In this document: positions 13,106 through 18,920 of the stretch, piece after piece
Numbering within the stretch: position 1 is the stretch's first letter
How the letters are laid out: each line of letters opens with the position of its first letter
Assembly: GCA_035294465.1 (NCBI GenBank)
Contig: DATGKW010000109.1
Location: 1-18,920, forward strand
DNA: 18,920 nucleotides
Direction of reading: 5' to 3'
Source: Paraktedonobacter sp035294465
Lineage (GTDB): Bacteria > Chloroflexota > Ktedonobacteria > Ktedonobacterales > Ktedonobacteraceae
Notes under the pieces: generated by a model
The model's database searches: none
The model's input: the letters and a program-made list of their open reading frames with translations, nothing else
What the model was told of the DNA's origin: nothing
Made by a program: the position numbers and the translations under genes

Positions 13106-15118
13106 ATGAGAGAGAGAGAAGAATGCCTGGTTGGACTTATTGGACGAGGGCTTCTTTATCAGAATGTGAGGCGTCACATAGAGAGCATGTACCGGTTTGC
13201 CCTATTCACAGCGGAAAGTTCGCCTCAGCAATTGGCGGCCTGTAAAATCGTCGTCTATTGTAGCGATATCTGGTTGCCTGGAGTGCTCCGGGAGATCAAT
13301 CGTCGCTGCTTGCAAGCAAATGTGGCCTTGTTGCCTGTCTTCACGCGATTTGATGAGGGGATCATCGGACCCTGTGTCATTCCTCAAAAGCAAGGGTGTA
13401 CAAGTTGTGCCGAGCTACGCTCCGTAGGAACTGCTTCCTCCGAAGTTGATCGTGAGTTTTTGCATCGATTCTGCTCTAAAGAACATGGGCCAGCCGTGTC
13501 CCAACCCTGGCTTTCATCGTTTAGCCTGGAGGTATTAACAGTGCTGGTTGGAGAGGAGATCACCGGATACACGCGGGAACCGGACCACCTGCAAACGATC
13601 AACGCTCTGCTCTCTGTCTCACTAACAACCTTAGAGTGCCGCAAACACATTTTTCTGCCCTGCCCTTCTTGTCCTGATTGCGGAAAGCTGTCCGAAGATG
13701 AAGCGGATCTGGCGACCATTACTCTGCAATCGCGCCCGAAAGCTGATAGGTTTACCTATCGTATCCGCCAGCCTGTGGCCACTCCTGAACGGATCCTCTC
13801 AACGTATGTTGATCAACAAACGGGGTTAGTTTCTTCTCTGGCGGCAGAGAATACTCATCTTCTGCCTATCGCCTCGTCTCACCTTTCCTTTGAGGGAGAG
13901 GCAATTGCGGGTACCGGCTGTACATTGCGTCCAGAGCAGAGCCGGGTGGTATCTATCCTGGAAATTGTTGAACGTTATGCTGGTTTACGTCCTAGAAGCA
14001 AACGTTCTACAGTGCGGGCAAGCTATCGCCAACTCTTACAAAAGACAGAACAGGTGCTTGACCCTACCACTCTGGGGCTACATAGTTCAGAACAATACGA
14101 GCAGCACAAACGAAATTACTCGCCTCGCCAGCTGGTACCCTATCACCACGATTTGGTGTGTCATTGGGTTTGGGGATATTCTTTCCAGAGGCAAGCCCCT
14201 ATCCTTGTACCAGAGCATTGTGCTTACTACGGCATTCCGGCCAGCGCGGAAAATCCGGTCTTTGTCTCAGAGATATCCAACGGCTGCGCTCTTGGAAATT
14301 GCCTGGAAGAGGCTATCTTTCATGGTATCCTGGAAGTAGTAGAGCGTGACGCATTCTTACTCACCTGGTATGCTCAACTCCAGGTTCCGCATCTTGATCT
14401 TTATTCGGTCACAGATCCGACAATTCGCCTGCTCACCAGACATCTTGAGTATCATTCTGGTTACACGATCTATGCTTGTAACGTCACTTTAGATCATGCG
14501 GTTCCCTGCCTCTGTCTGCTGGGCGTCGATGAACAGAATCGTGGAGACAGGCCAAAAGCTCTTGTCGCCGCCGGTTCACATCCACATCCAGAGCAGGCTC
14601 TGTTGAAAGCGCTGCGCGAATTTGCGGTATATCTGGCTTTTCCTCGCCGGCTGGATCAACAGAGTAGAGCACAGGCCCTGGAAATGCTTGCCGATTCGAG
14701 CCGTGTCCGGGAAATAGACCATCATCCCCTGCTGTACTCGTTGCCGGAGGCATTCGAACGGCTGCATTTCTTATACCAGAGCACTCATCAACAAACCTTC
14801 CAGGAAGCCTTTCAAGATTTTTATCGCTATCCACCAGAATGCGTTGATCTTCGTGACGATCTTAACCATCTGATCGACTTCTATGTCAAACATGGCCTGG
14901 ATATCATTGTAGTCGATCAAACCGCGCCCGAACACCTCCCCTGTGGGTTGCGCTGTGTCAAAGTGCTCATACCTGGGATGCTTCCTATGACCTTTGGTCA
15001 AAACAATCGGCGCGTCAGAGGCTTTGGGCGATTGCACCAACTGCCGTTCACTTTGGGCTACCGGAGCCATCCTCTGGCGGAGGCAGAGATTAATCCTTAT
15101 CCCCATCCATTTTTTTAG
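13106..15118 (+). CDS. YcaO cyclodehydratase (SagD-like) with N-terminal E1-like remnant
   Basis: 670 residues, with AGGGAG (13091-13096) before the ATG. YcaO enzymes phosphorylate backbone amides to close Ser/Cys side chains into azolines. Residues about 1-200 look like the second half of an E1/ThiF-like domain, with Cys pairs C98/C101 (GCTSCAELR) and C186/C189 (CPSCPDC). The YcaO domain starts near 230 (TYVDQQTGLVSSLAAEN). Its ATP/Mg Glu-x2-Glu pairs are intact: E286/E289 (LEIVERY) and E410/E413 (LEVVERDAF), with the NGCALGNCLEEA loop at 392-403. The protein ends NPYPHPFF, the Pro-x-Pro-x-Pro tail needed for activity in azole-forming YcaOs. It closes the precursor-maturase operon and is probably the catalytic partner of the preceding protein. 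No SagB-like dehydrogenase follows. No clear terminator was found after it. Confidence 0.94.
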   Translation: MREREECLVGLIGRGLLYQNVRRHIESMYRFALFTAESSPQQLAACKIVVYCSDIWLPGVLREINRRCLQANVALLPVFTRFDEGIIGPCVIPQKQGCTSCAELRSVGTASSEVDREFLHRFCSKEHGPAVSQPWLSSFSLEVLTVLVGEEITGYTREPDHLQTINALLSVSLTTLECRKHIFLPCPSCPDCGKLSEDEADLATITLQSRPKADRFTYRIRQPVATPERILSTYVDQQTGLVSSLAAENTHLLPIASSHLSFEGEAIAGTGCTLRPEQSRVVSILEIVERYAGLRPRSKRSTVRASYRQLLQKTEQVLDPTTLGLHSSEQYEQHKRNYSPRQLVPYHHDLVCHWVWGYSFQRQAPILVPEHCAYYGIPASAENPVFVSEISNGCALGNCLEEAIFHGILEVVERDAFLLTWYAQLQVPHLDLYSVTDPTIRLLTRHLEYHSGYTIYACNVTLDHAVPCLCLLGVDEQNRGDRPKALVAAGSHPHPEQALLKALREFAVYLAFPRRLDQQSRAQALEMLADSSRVREIDHHPLLYSLPEAFERLHFLYQSTHQQTFQEAFQDFYRYPPECVDLRDDLNHLIDFYVKHGLDIIVVDQTAPEHLPCGLRCVKVLIPGMLPMTFGQNNRRVRGFGRLHQLPFTLGYRSHPLAEAEINPYPHPFF

Positions 15119-15242
15119 CCTTGAGGCATTGCAGGAGCATCTTCGGTATGATAGAGTGAGATCAGGCGGCGGAAAATCATGGATGCGTGAGGAGCGGGTC
15201 TCTATACAGTGTGCGGGGCCTTACCGCAATCGATAACGTGAG

Positions 15243-15259
15243 CACATGTGAACACATGT
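15243..15259. promoter_or_regulatory. CACATGTG repeat, candidate operator before the biotin carrier gene
   Basis: The palindrome CACATGTG (15243-15250) is followed two bases from its start-copy by ACACATGT (15252-15259), so the ACATGT core occurs twice, 9 nt apart. It lies 17-34 nt before the biotin carrier ATG and could bind a dimeric regulator. It may also be chance. The rest of the 158-nt gap after the YcaO gene shows no other clear element. Confidence 0.3.
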
Positions 15260-15276
15260 AGAAAGGCAGCTTCAGG

Positions 15277-15489
15277 ATGAAACAGATTCGCTCAAACATG
15301 GCCGGAGTTGTGCTGGAATTCCTGGTGCAGCCCGGCGAAACTGTCGCGCTGGATCAGGATGTTGTGATGCTGGAGTCGATGAAGATGCAGATACCCGTCC
15401 AGGCTACTGCCGGCGGAGTTGTCAGGGCGGTCAAGGTCAATGCCGGGGATTTTGTGGACGATGGAGATGTATTATTAGAGTTAGAATAG
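15277..15489 (+). CDS. Stand-alone biotin carboxyl carrier protein
   Basis: 70 residues consisting of just a biotinyl domain. The ESMKM motif carries the biotin-accepting K36, preceded by MAGVVLEFLVQPGETV and followed by the GxVxxVxVxxGDxVxxGxxLxxLE pattern. It shuttles carboxybiotin from a biotin carboxylase to a carboxyltransferase. Such 70-residue carriers occur with acyl-CoA carboxylases in Gram-positive-like bacteria. No carboxylase subunit is adjacent; the only one in the window is the carboxyltransferase at 5389-6921, on the other side of the RiPP locus. The ribosome site AAAGG (15262-15266) is modest. A lipoyl or decarboxylase carrier is less likely given the MKM motif. Confidence 0.9.
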   Translation: MKQIRSNMAGVVLEFLVQPGETVALDQDVVMLESMKMQIPVQATAGGVVRAVKVNAGDFVDDGDVLLELE

Positions 15490-15554
15490 AGGCATCGGGA
15501 TTTCGCGGTATCACCAGATAAACGATTTGGCCGGCTGAGCAAGGAGGGGTTTTG

Positions 15555-16562
15555 ATGCCGCTGTGTCACTATTGCGGGCAGCCTGTCTGGGGAAGCTATG
15601 TCACTGCCCTGGGCGCGACCTGGCATCCAGAGCACTTCCTCTGCGCCCGATGCGGCCAGCCTATCTATGAAAGCACCTACCAGGTGTCCCAGGGAAAGCC
15701 GTATCACCAGGCTTGTTATTTGGTTTCCCAGGCTCCTTGCTGTGCCTATTGTAGCCAGCCAATTTCAGGCTCCTATGTAGAATCCAGCGGCCGAGCCTAT
15801 CATACAGAATGTTTCCGCGAGCATGTCGTGCCGCATTGCGTCTATTGTGGAAAGTCTCTGTCTGGTCGATATCTGGTCGATGCCTGGGGTAATACCTACT
15901 GCCCGGAGCATCAGCAGGAATACCCACGCTGCTCCTTTTGCGGCCGCCTGATTCCTCCGGCTCAGCAAACGCCCGGCTGGGATGACTTCGAGAGCCTGCG
16001 CTGCTCTGTGTGCCGCTCCACGGCCATCGAGACGTCTGTGCAGGCTCAGCCACTGTTTCAGCAATGCAAGCAGTGGATCGCCCAGCAGGGGTTTCGTTTC
16101 AATCAACTTCCATTAAGCCTGGTTCTCCGTGATCGCACAACGCTCGCGGGAATGCTGCAAGGCCGTGCGGTGAACCATCCATTGGGGGTGACGCTCTCTT
16201 CTACGCGGGTACAGAACGGCTATGCGTTGGGCAGCCATATCGAGGGCGTGGCTGTGCTCCAGGGTATGCCAGCCACGCTTTTCGCTGGAGTAGTTCTGCA
16301 CGAACTGGGCCACGTCTGGCTGACTGCACATGGAATAGAGAGGCTGCCGGCCTGGGCCGAAGAGGGCTTCGGTCAACTCCTCTCGTACCGCTACTATACC
16401 GATCTCAACACCCTCGAAGCTCGCTACTACGCTGGCAGCCTTGAGAATGATACCGATCCTATCTATGGTGATGGCTTCCGGCAGATGCGCGCGCTTGCCG
16501 AAAGGGTAGGCTTCCGGCAATTGCTGGAAACGCTGCTCACGACGAAAAAGTTGCCTCTATGA
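15555..16562 (+). CDS. LIM-domain DA1-like metallopeptidase
   Basis: The ATG at 15555 follows a strong AAGGAGGGG site (15541-15549); the in-frame TTG at 15552 is less likely. 335 residues. A textbook LIM double zinc finger lies at 4-54 (C4, C7, H24, H27, C30, C33, H51, C54). A second LIM-like module follows at 63-119 (C63, C66, H83, C86, C95, C98, C116, H119), with a longer inter-finger gap. A four-Cys zinc site comes next (C126, C129, C150, C153). The C-terminal part contains VVLHELGHVWL with zinc ligands H249 and H253 and a third ligand in AEEGFGQLLSY, matching the DA1 peptidase domain of plants, where LIM and peptidase are also joined. The substrate in bacteria is unknown. No signal peptide or membrane segment is seen, so it is likely cytosolic. 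It lies 65 nt after the biotin carrier gene. Confidence 0.85.
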   Translation: MPLCHYCGQPVWGSYVTALGATWHPEHFLCARCGQPIYESTYQVSQGKPYHQACYLVSQAPCCAYCSQPISGSYVESSGRAYHTECFREHVVPHCVYCGKSLSGRYLVDAWGNTYCPEHQQEYPRCSFCGRLIPPAQQTPGWDDFESLRCSVCRSTAIETSVQAQPLFQQCKQWIAQQGFRFNQLPLSLVLRDRTTLAGMLQGRAVNHPLGVTLSSTRVQNGYALGSHIEGVAVLQGMPATLFAGVVLHELGHVWLTAHGIERLPAWAEEGFGQLLSYRYYTDLNTLEARYYAGSLENDTDPIYGDGFRQMRALAERVGFRQLLETLLTTKKLPL

Positions 16563-16880
16563 TGATTCGGCCTCTTTCAGCCTGCTTGATGAGTCGGAAA
16601 TTCAGAGCGTTCAGGTTCTTTTTTGAGAAAAATCTGAACATTTTAAATAGATAATCTAAACGTTCTCTATTTGATAAACTTGGATCAGTTTGTGCAAGGT
16701 TGGTAAAGTGAGACTTGAGGACACGAAAGTTCACAAACGTTGGTAGAGAACGGTGGTGAGGAAAAGAAACGTGCCTCCATCTTTTATTCATCCACCTTCC
16801 CTACGGAGGCAAAGATGTAGTGTCCTGACTTTCCTACTTAATTGAGCAATGAGCTCGGAAATGAAAGAAAGGGAACCTCT
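16563..16880 (+). promoter_or_regulatory. Structured 5' leader region upstream of the Trp/Cys-rich secreted peptide
   Basis: This gap of 318 nt begins with an imperfect hairpin GTTCAG...CTGAAC (16609-16639), possibly the end of the LIM transcript. GATAAT (16650-16655) could be a -10; TTGAGA (16623-16628) is 21 nt away, too far for a standard -35. From 16661 a nested fold is possible: CGTTCTCTA (16661-16669) with TAGAGAACG (16744-16752), inside it GTTTGTG (16688-16694) with CACAAAC (16732-16738), and an inner AAGT-gag-ACTT hairpin. Downstream, GCCTCC (16773-16778) pairs with GGAGGC (16805-16810), and ATCTTT (16779-16784) with AAAGAT (16811-16816), in a crossing, pseudoknot-like order. I recognise no known riboswitch class. 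Confidence 0.45.
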
Positions 16881-17108
16881 ATGTCTAAAATAGGGAAATT
16901 CACTGTTGCTCTGGCCCTCGGCCTGTTTATGAGCCTGGCCTTGCTTACTACCGGTTCTTTTGCGCAGAGCGCGAATAGCCACGTGGCTAACACGCCGGCG
17001 CACACGACAGTAGCTCATGCCGCTCGTTGGGGCGGCTGGTGGTGGGGCGGTTGTGGTTGTGGTTGCTGGTGTGGCTGTTGGAATCCCTGCGGCTGGTGGT
17101 GGTGGTAG
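16881..17108 (+). CDS. Sec-exported Trp/Gly/Cys-rich small peptide
   Basis: The ATG at 16881 has AAAGGGA at 16868-16874; the in-frame TTG at 16842 is unsupported. 75 residues. A Sec signal peptide is clear: K3/K6, a hydrophobic core at 7-22 and a probable cut after A28 (TTGSFA-QS). A short Ala/His/Thr linker (29-49) holds three His. The last 26 residues contain only Trp (10), Gly (8), Cys (6), Asn and Pro, including WGGWWWGGCGCGCWCGCW, and end in four Trp. The six Cys alternate as CxCxC, which suits metal binding or disulfides outside the cell. No family is recognised. It stands alone, with a structured leader before it and a strong terminator after it, so the short transcript looks deliberate. 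A surface, spore-coat or metal-binding role is possible. It lacks the RiPP leader motif. Confidence 0.8.
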   Translation: MSKIGKFTVALALGLFMSLALLTTGSFAQSANSHVANTPAHTTVAHAARWGGWWWGGCGCGCWCGCWNPCGWWWW

Positions 17109-17127
17109 ATTCTGACCTTTCCTATGT

Positions 17128-17175
17128 AGGCCATGTTCATGCTCTTCTCTGTGATTGCATGGACGTGGCCTTTTT
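17128..17175 (+). terminator. Rho-independent terminator after the secreted peptide
   Basis: AGGCCATGTTCATGC (17128-17142) and GCATGGACGTGGCCT (17157-17171) pair over 15 positions with two U-G wobbles and a 14-nt loop. TTTTT (17171-17175) follows directly. It starts 19 nt after the peptide stop codon and supports the peptide being a real, separately transcribed gene. Confidence 0.85.
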
Positions 17176-17214
17176 GGTGGCGAGTGCTTTAATTGGCCCG
17201 GTATCATGGCAGTT

Positions 17215-18920
17215 TCATTGCGCCGTGATCAGTTGTGGAAGTGTCATTGTATGTCTGTTGCCCCAGGTGTCTTCCCATTCGCACTCATATACCTCTGCTT
17301 CCCGCTGCTCGTTTTCACCTGGCCTGCCTTCTGAATCCTCCGGCGTCAATCGCATGCTGCTACGCAAATAAATCTTATAGGTATGTATATCTTTCACTGT
17401 ATATTCAATGCTCAACAGGTATTTGCCCCACGGAATGGTTTCTACTGTGTAGGTTGCACCCTGCTGGCGAAGCGCCTGTGGTATCATCGGCGCAATAGTA
17501 ATGCGGTTTGCATCTTCTGCGCGCAGGCCCAGTACATAATGCATCAATAAATGAATGCTGAGCGCTCCCCAGCCGTAGCCCTCGATTCCGGCATTCACAT
17601 ACTCTGTTTCTCTCCACTTTCCTCTGGTGATGGCTTGCCGGTACTCGCGGGTGACGCCTGGCAGGCCGCCATGCTCATCAGGCTCGCGACTATCGGTGCT
17701 GCGATAAGAAGCATCGATAAAACAGTACGCGAGTTCTGCCGCCTCCGTATGCATACCGGCTGCTGCGGTGGCTCCAATCAAAGTCATCACTACAGGTGGC
17801 CAGCTCAACGGCGCCCATTGGCTGCTGTGCTGCGGCGGCTCTGCCAGAACCGGGCGCGTCTGCTCTACATGCCGCGAATCGGCGACGTTGCAAAAGATTG
17901 GGGCCAGATGCATCGCGTCTCGTTCGCTGGACCAGACGCGAGCCACCGAATCATAGTCGCGGAACCAGCCGTCACGCCACATCAAACGCGTCTTCACCGT
18001 AAATTCTTCGGCGATCTCACGCCAGAAAGCTATCTCGGCCGGATAGGGGTTTTCTAGCGTTTCATCGTTATGGGTTGGTTCCAGTGCTTCGGCCCAGCGA
18101 GCCAGGAATGCAGCTCCCTGGGCCATGCTGGCCTGCAAATCAACTGGACGCACGTGTTGAATGATGGTGCCGCCAGTCTGCTGCGGGCCGAAGCGGCTGG
18201 AGACATCCTGACCGGATTCCCATGAGCAAGCGTAAGTCAGCCAGCCTTCAGCATCGCGGCGATGATCAAGCCACCAGCGCAGGTAGGCAGCCGCACCTGG
18301 ATAGAGACGTTTCAACCAGGAGAGGTCGCCAGTTCTGCGCCAGAGTTGATCGCAGCACCATAGCGGATAGCCCCATTCTGGCGCGGTTCCGCAGATCTGC
18401 CCGTCATCGGCTACCATGTTATAGCTGCCATCCTCGCGCATACAGGGAAGGTTCGCATGGGGGGCGGACTCGAAATGAGTCAGGATGACTTCGGCGGCAA
18501 GTTCCGGGTCGGCATAGCTGAGAAACAGCGCGTCCATAGCAGCTTCCGCCAGCACCAGTCGTGGAGCCTGAATCTGCATACCATCAAAAAAGCTGCCGAC
18601 GATTCCTGCGGACGGGCGAATAACCATCCGCAGGGTTTCCAGATCGTAGACCAGACCACGCCTCCAGCTATCAGGCCAATCGCCGCGTAACTGGGGAGCA
18701 GAGCGCCAGAACTTCTCGTCGTCCTGCCTGTGCCCGGCCTCTGCTCGTGCAATCGTTTCCAGGCTGTCGGACCAGCACTCATACGATTGGTCCTGGGAAA
18801 CGCCCCGTGCCAGGATCGCGTTCAGGCGCAGCGATGGAACCGTTTTGTCACCTACGCTGAAGGTGCAGGGTAGAGCCAGGGCGCGTCTCTGCCAGCCGGT
18901 ATCGGCCTCGCGCTGTGTGA
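17215..18920 (-). CDS. (alpha/alpha)6 glycoside hydrolase, GH63/trehalase-like (5' partial)
   Basis: The frame has no stop up to the right window edge, so the N-terminus lies outside; at least 568 residues are seen. The ATG at 18627 is internal, because the upstream frame reads in family style (SWRRGLVYDLETLRMV). The visible part is a helical-barrel catalytic domain with repeated Trp/aromatic helices. The segment CSWESGQDVSSRFGP matches the E-S-G-x-D-x-S-x-R catalytic motif of clan GH-G enzymes (GH37 trehalases, GH63 glucosidases and mannosylglycerate hydrolases), where the Asp is the general acid. The later NAGIEGYGWGALSIHLLMHY probably lines the second catalytic site, and a beta-rich tail ends the protein. 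No signal peptide can be judged. The substrate is unknown. It converges on the secreted-peptide gene, separated by that gene's terminator. Confidence 0.82.
   Translation of the reverse strand, partial: TQREADTGWQRRALALPCTFSVGDKTVPSLRLNAILARGVSQDQSYECWSDSLETIARAEAGHRQDDEKFWRSAPQLRGDWPDSWRRGLVYDLETLRMVIRPSAGIVGSFFDGMQIQAPRLVLAEAAMDALFLSYADPELAAEVILTHFESAPHANLPCMREDGSYNMVADDGQICGTAPEWGYPLWCCDQLWRRTGDLSWLKRLYPGAAAYLRWWLDHRRDAEGWLTYACSWESGQDVSSRFGPQQTGGTIIQHVRPVDLQASMAQGAAFLARWAEALEPTHNDETLENPYPAEIAFWREIAEEFTVKTRLMWRDGWFRDYDSVARVWSSERDAMHLAPIFCNVADSRHVEQTRPVLAEPPQHSSQWAPLSWPPVVMTLIGATAAAGMHTEAAELAYCFIDASYRSTDSREPDEHGGLPGVTREYRQAITRGKWRETEYVNAGIEGYGWGALSIHLLMHYVLGLRAEDANRITIAPMIPQALRQQGATYTVETIPWGKYLLSIEYTVKDIHTYKIYLRSSMRLTPEDSEGRPGENEQREAEVYECEWEDTWGNRHTMTLPQLITAQ

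Noticed and set aside
16563..16880. A known riboswitch upstream of the secreted peptide
   Set aside because: Stems are present, but no conserved loop motifs of common classes such as cobalamin, SAM, TPP or c-di-GMP were recognised.
16881..17108. Reading the Trp/Cys-rich secreted peptide as a second substrate of the YcaO system
   Set aside because: It has a Sec signal peptide and no acidic leader or Gly-Ala junction, and its tail has no Ser next to Cys. Only the Cys/Trp bias is shared.
17215..18627. Taking the ATG at plus-strand 18627 as the glycosidase start
   Set aside because: The frame stays open without stops to 18920 and reads as plausible protein there, so this Met is internal.

Overview
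The window reads as a bacterial chromosome segment, most likely from the Ktedonobacteria (Chloroflexota). That placement is inferred from the gene mix: a kinase-like regulator with a long Pro/Ser-rich linker, a bacterial LIM/DA1 protein, an AtuA-type acyl-CoA operon and a repeat-rich azole-peptide cluster. No rRNA, tRNA, insertion sequence, integrase or CRISPR array was seen.

Left part (1-6952). A Dps ferritin-like gene runs in from the left edge and ends in a clear terminator. It is followed by a receiver-like/pseudokinase regulator, then a tight four-gene operon: an isovaleryl-CoA-dehydrogenase-type acyl-CoA dehydrogenase, an AtuA (DUF1446) protein, a small AtuA-like protein and an acyl-CoA carboxylase carboxyltransferase. 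The operon ends in a terminator. It looks like a catabolic unit that oxidises and then carboxylates a branched or isoprenoid acyl-CoA.

Middle part (7079-15118). This is a complete-looking RiPP (ribosomally made, modified peptide) locus of the thiazole/oxazole-modified class. On the minus strand lie a short membrane-fusion protein and a C39-peptidase ABC transporter. Across a very AT-rich divergent region, on the plus strand, lie a 73-residue precursor and two large maturation proteins. The precursor core is almost entirely Ser-Cys-Trp repeats: nine Ser-Cys pairs and eleven Trp in 36 residues. The first maturase has a leader-binding domain, an E1/ThiF-like domain and a YcaO-like domain that has lost its acidic ATP/Mg residues. 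The second has an E1-like remnant and an intact YcaO ending in the usual Pro-x-Pro-x-Pro tail. The expected path is leader recognition, cyclisation of Ser/Cys to azolines, leader cleavage at a Gly-Ala site and export. No azoline dehydrogenase or immunity gene is visible. This locus is the best candidate for an undescribed system here.

Right part (15119-18920). A free-standing biotin carrier protein probably belongs functionally with the carboxyltransferase on the far side of the RiPP locus. Next comes a LIM-domain/DA1-like metallopeptidase. After it, downstream of a folded leader region, is a Sec-exported 75-residue peptide whose last 26 residues are only Trp, Gly, Cys, Asn and Pro. A convergent (alpha/alpha)6 glycoside hydrolase runs off the right edge. 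By eye the RiPP locus is more AT-rich than both flanks, which suggests it was acquired and inserted.
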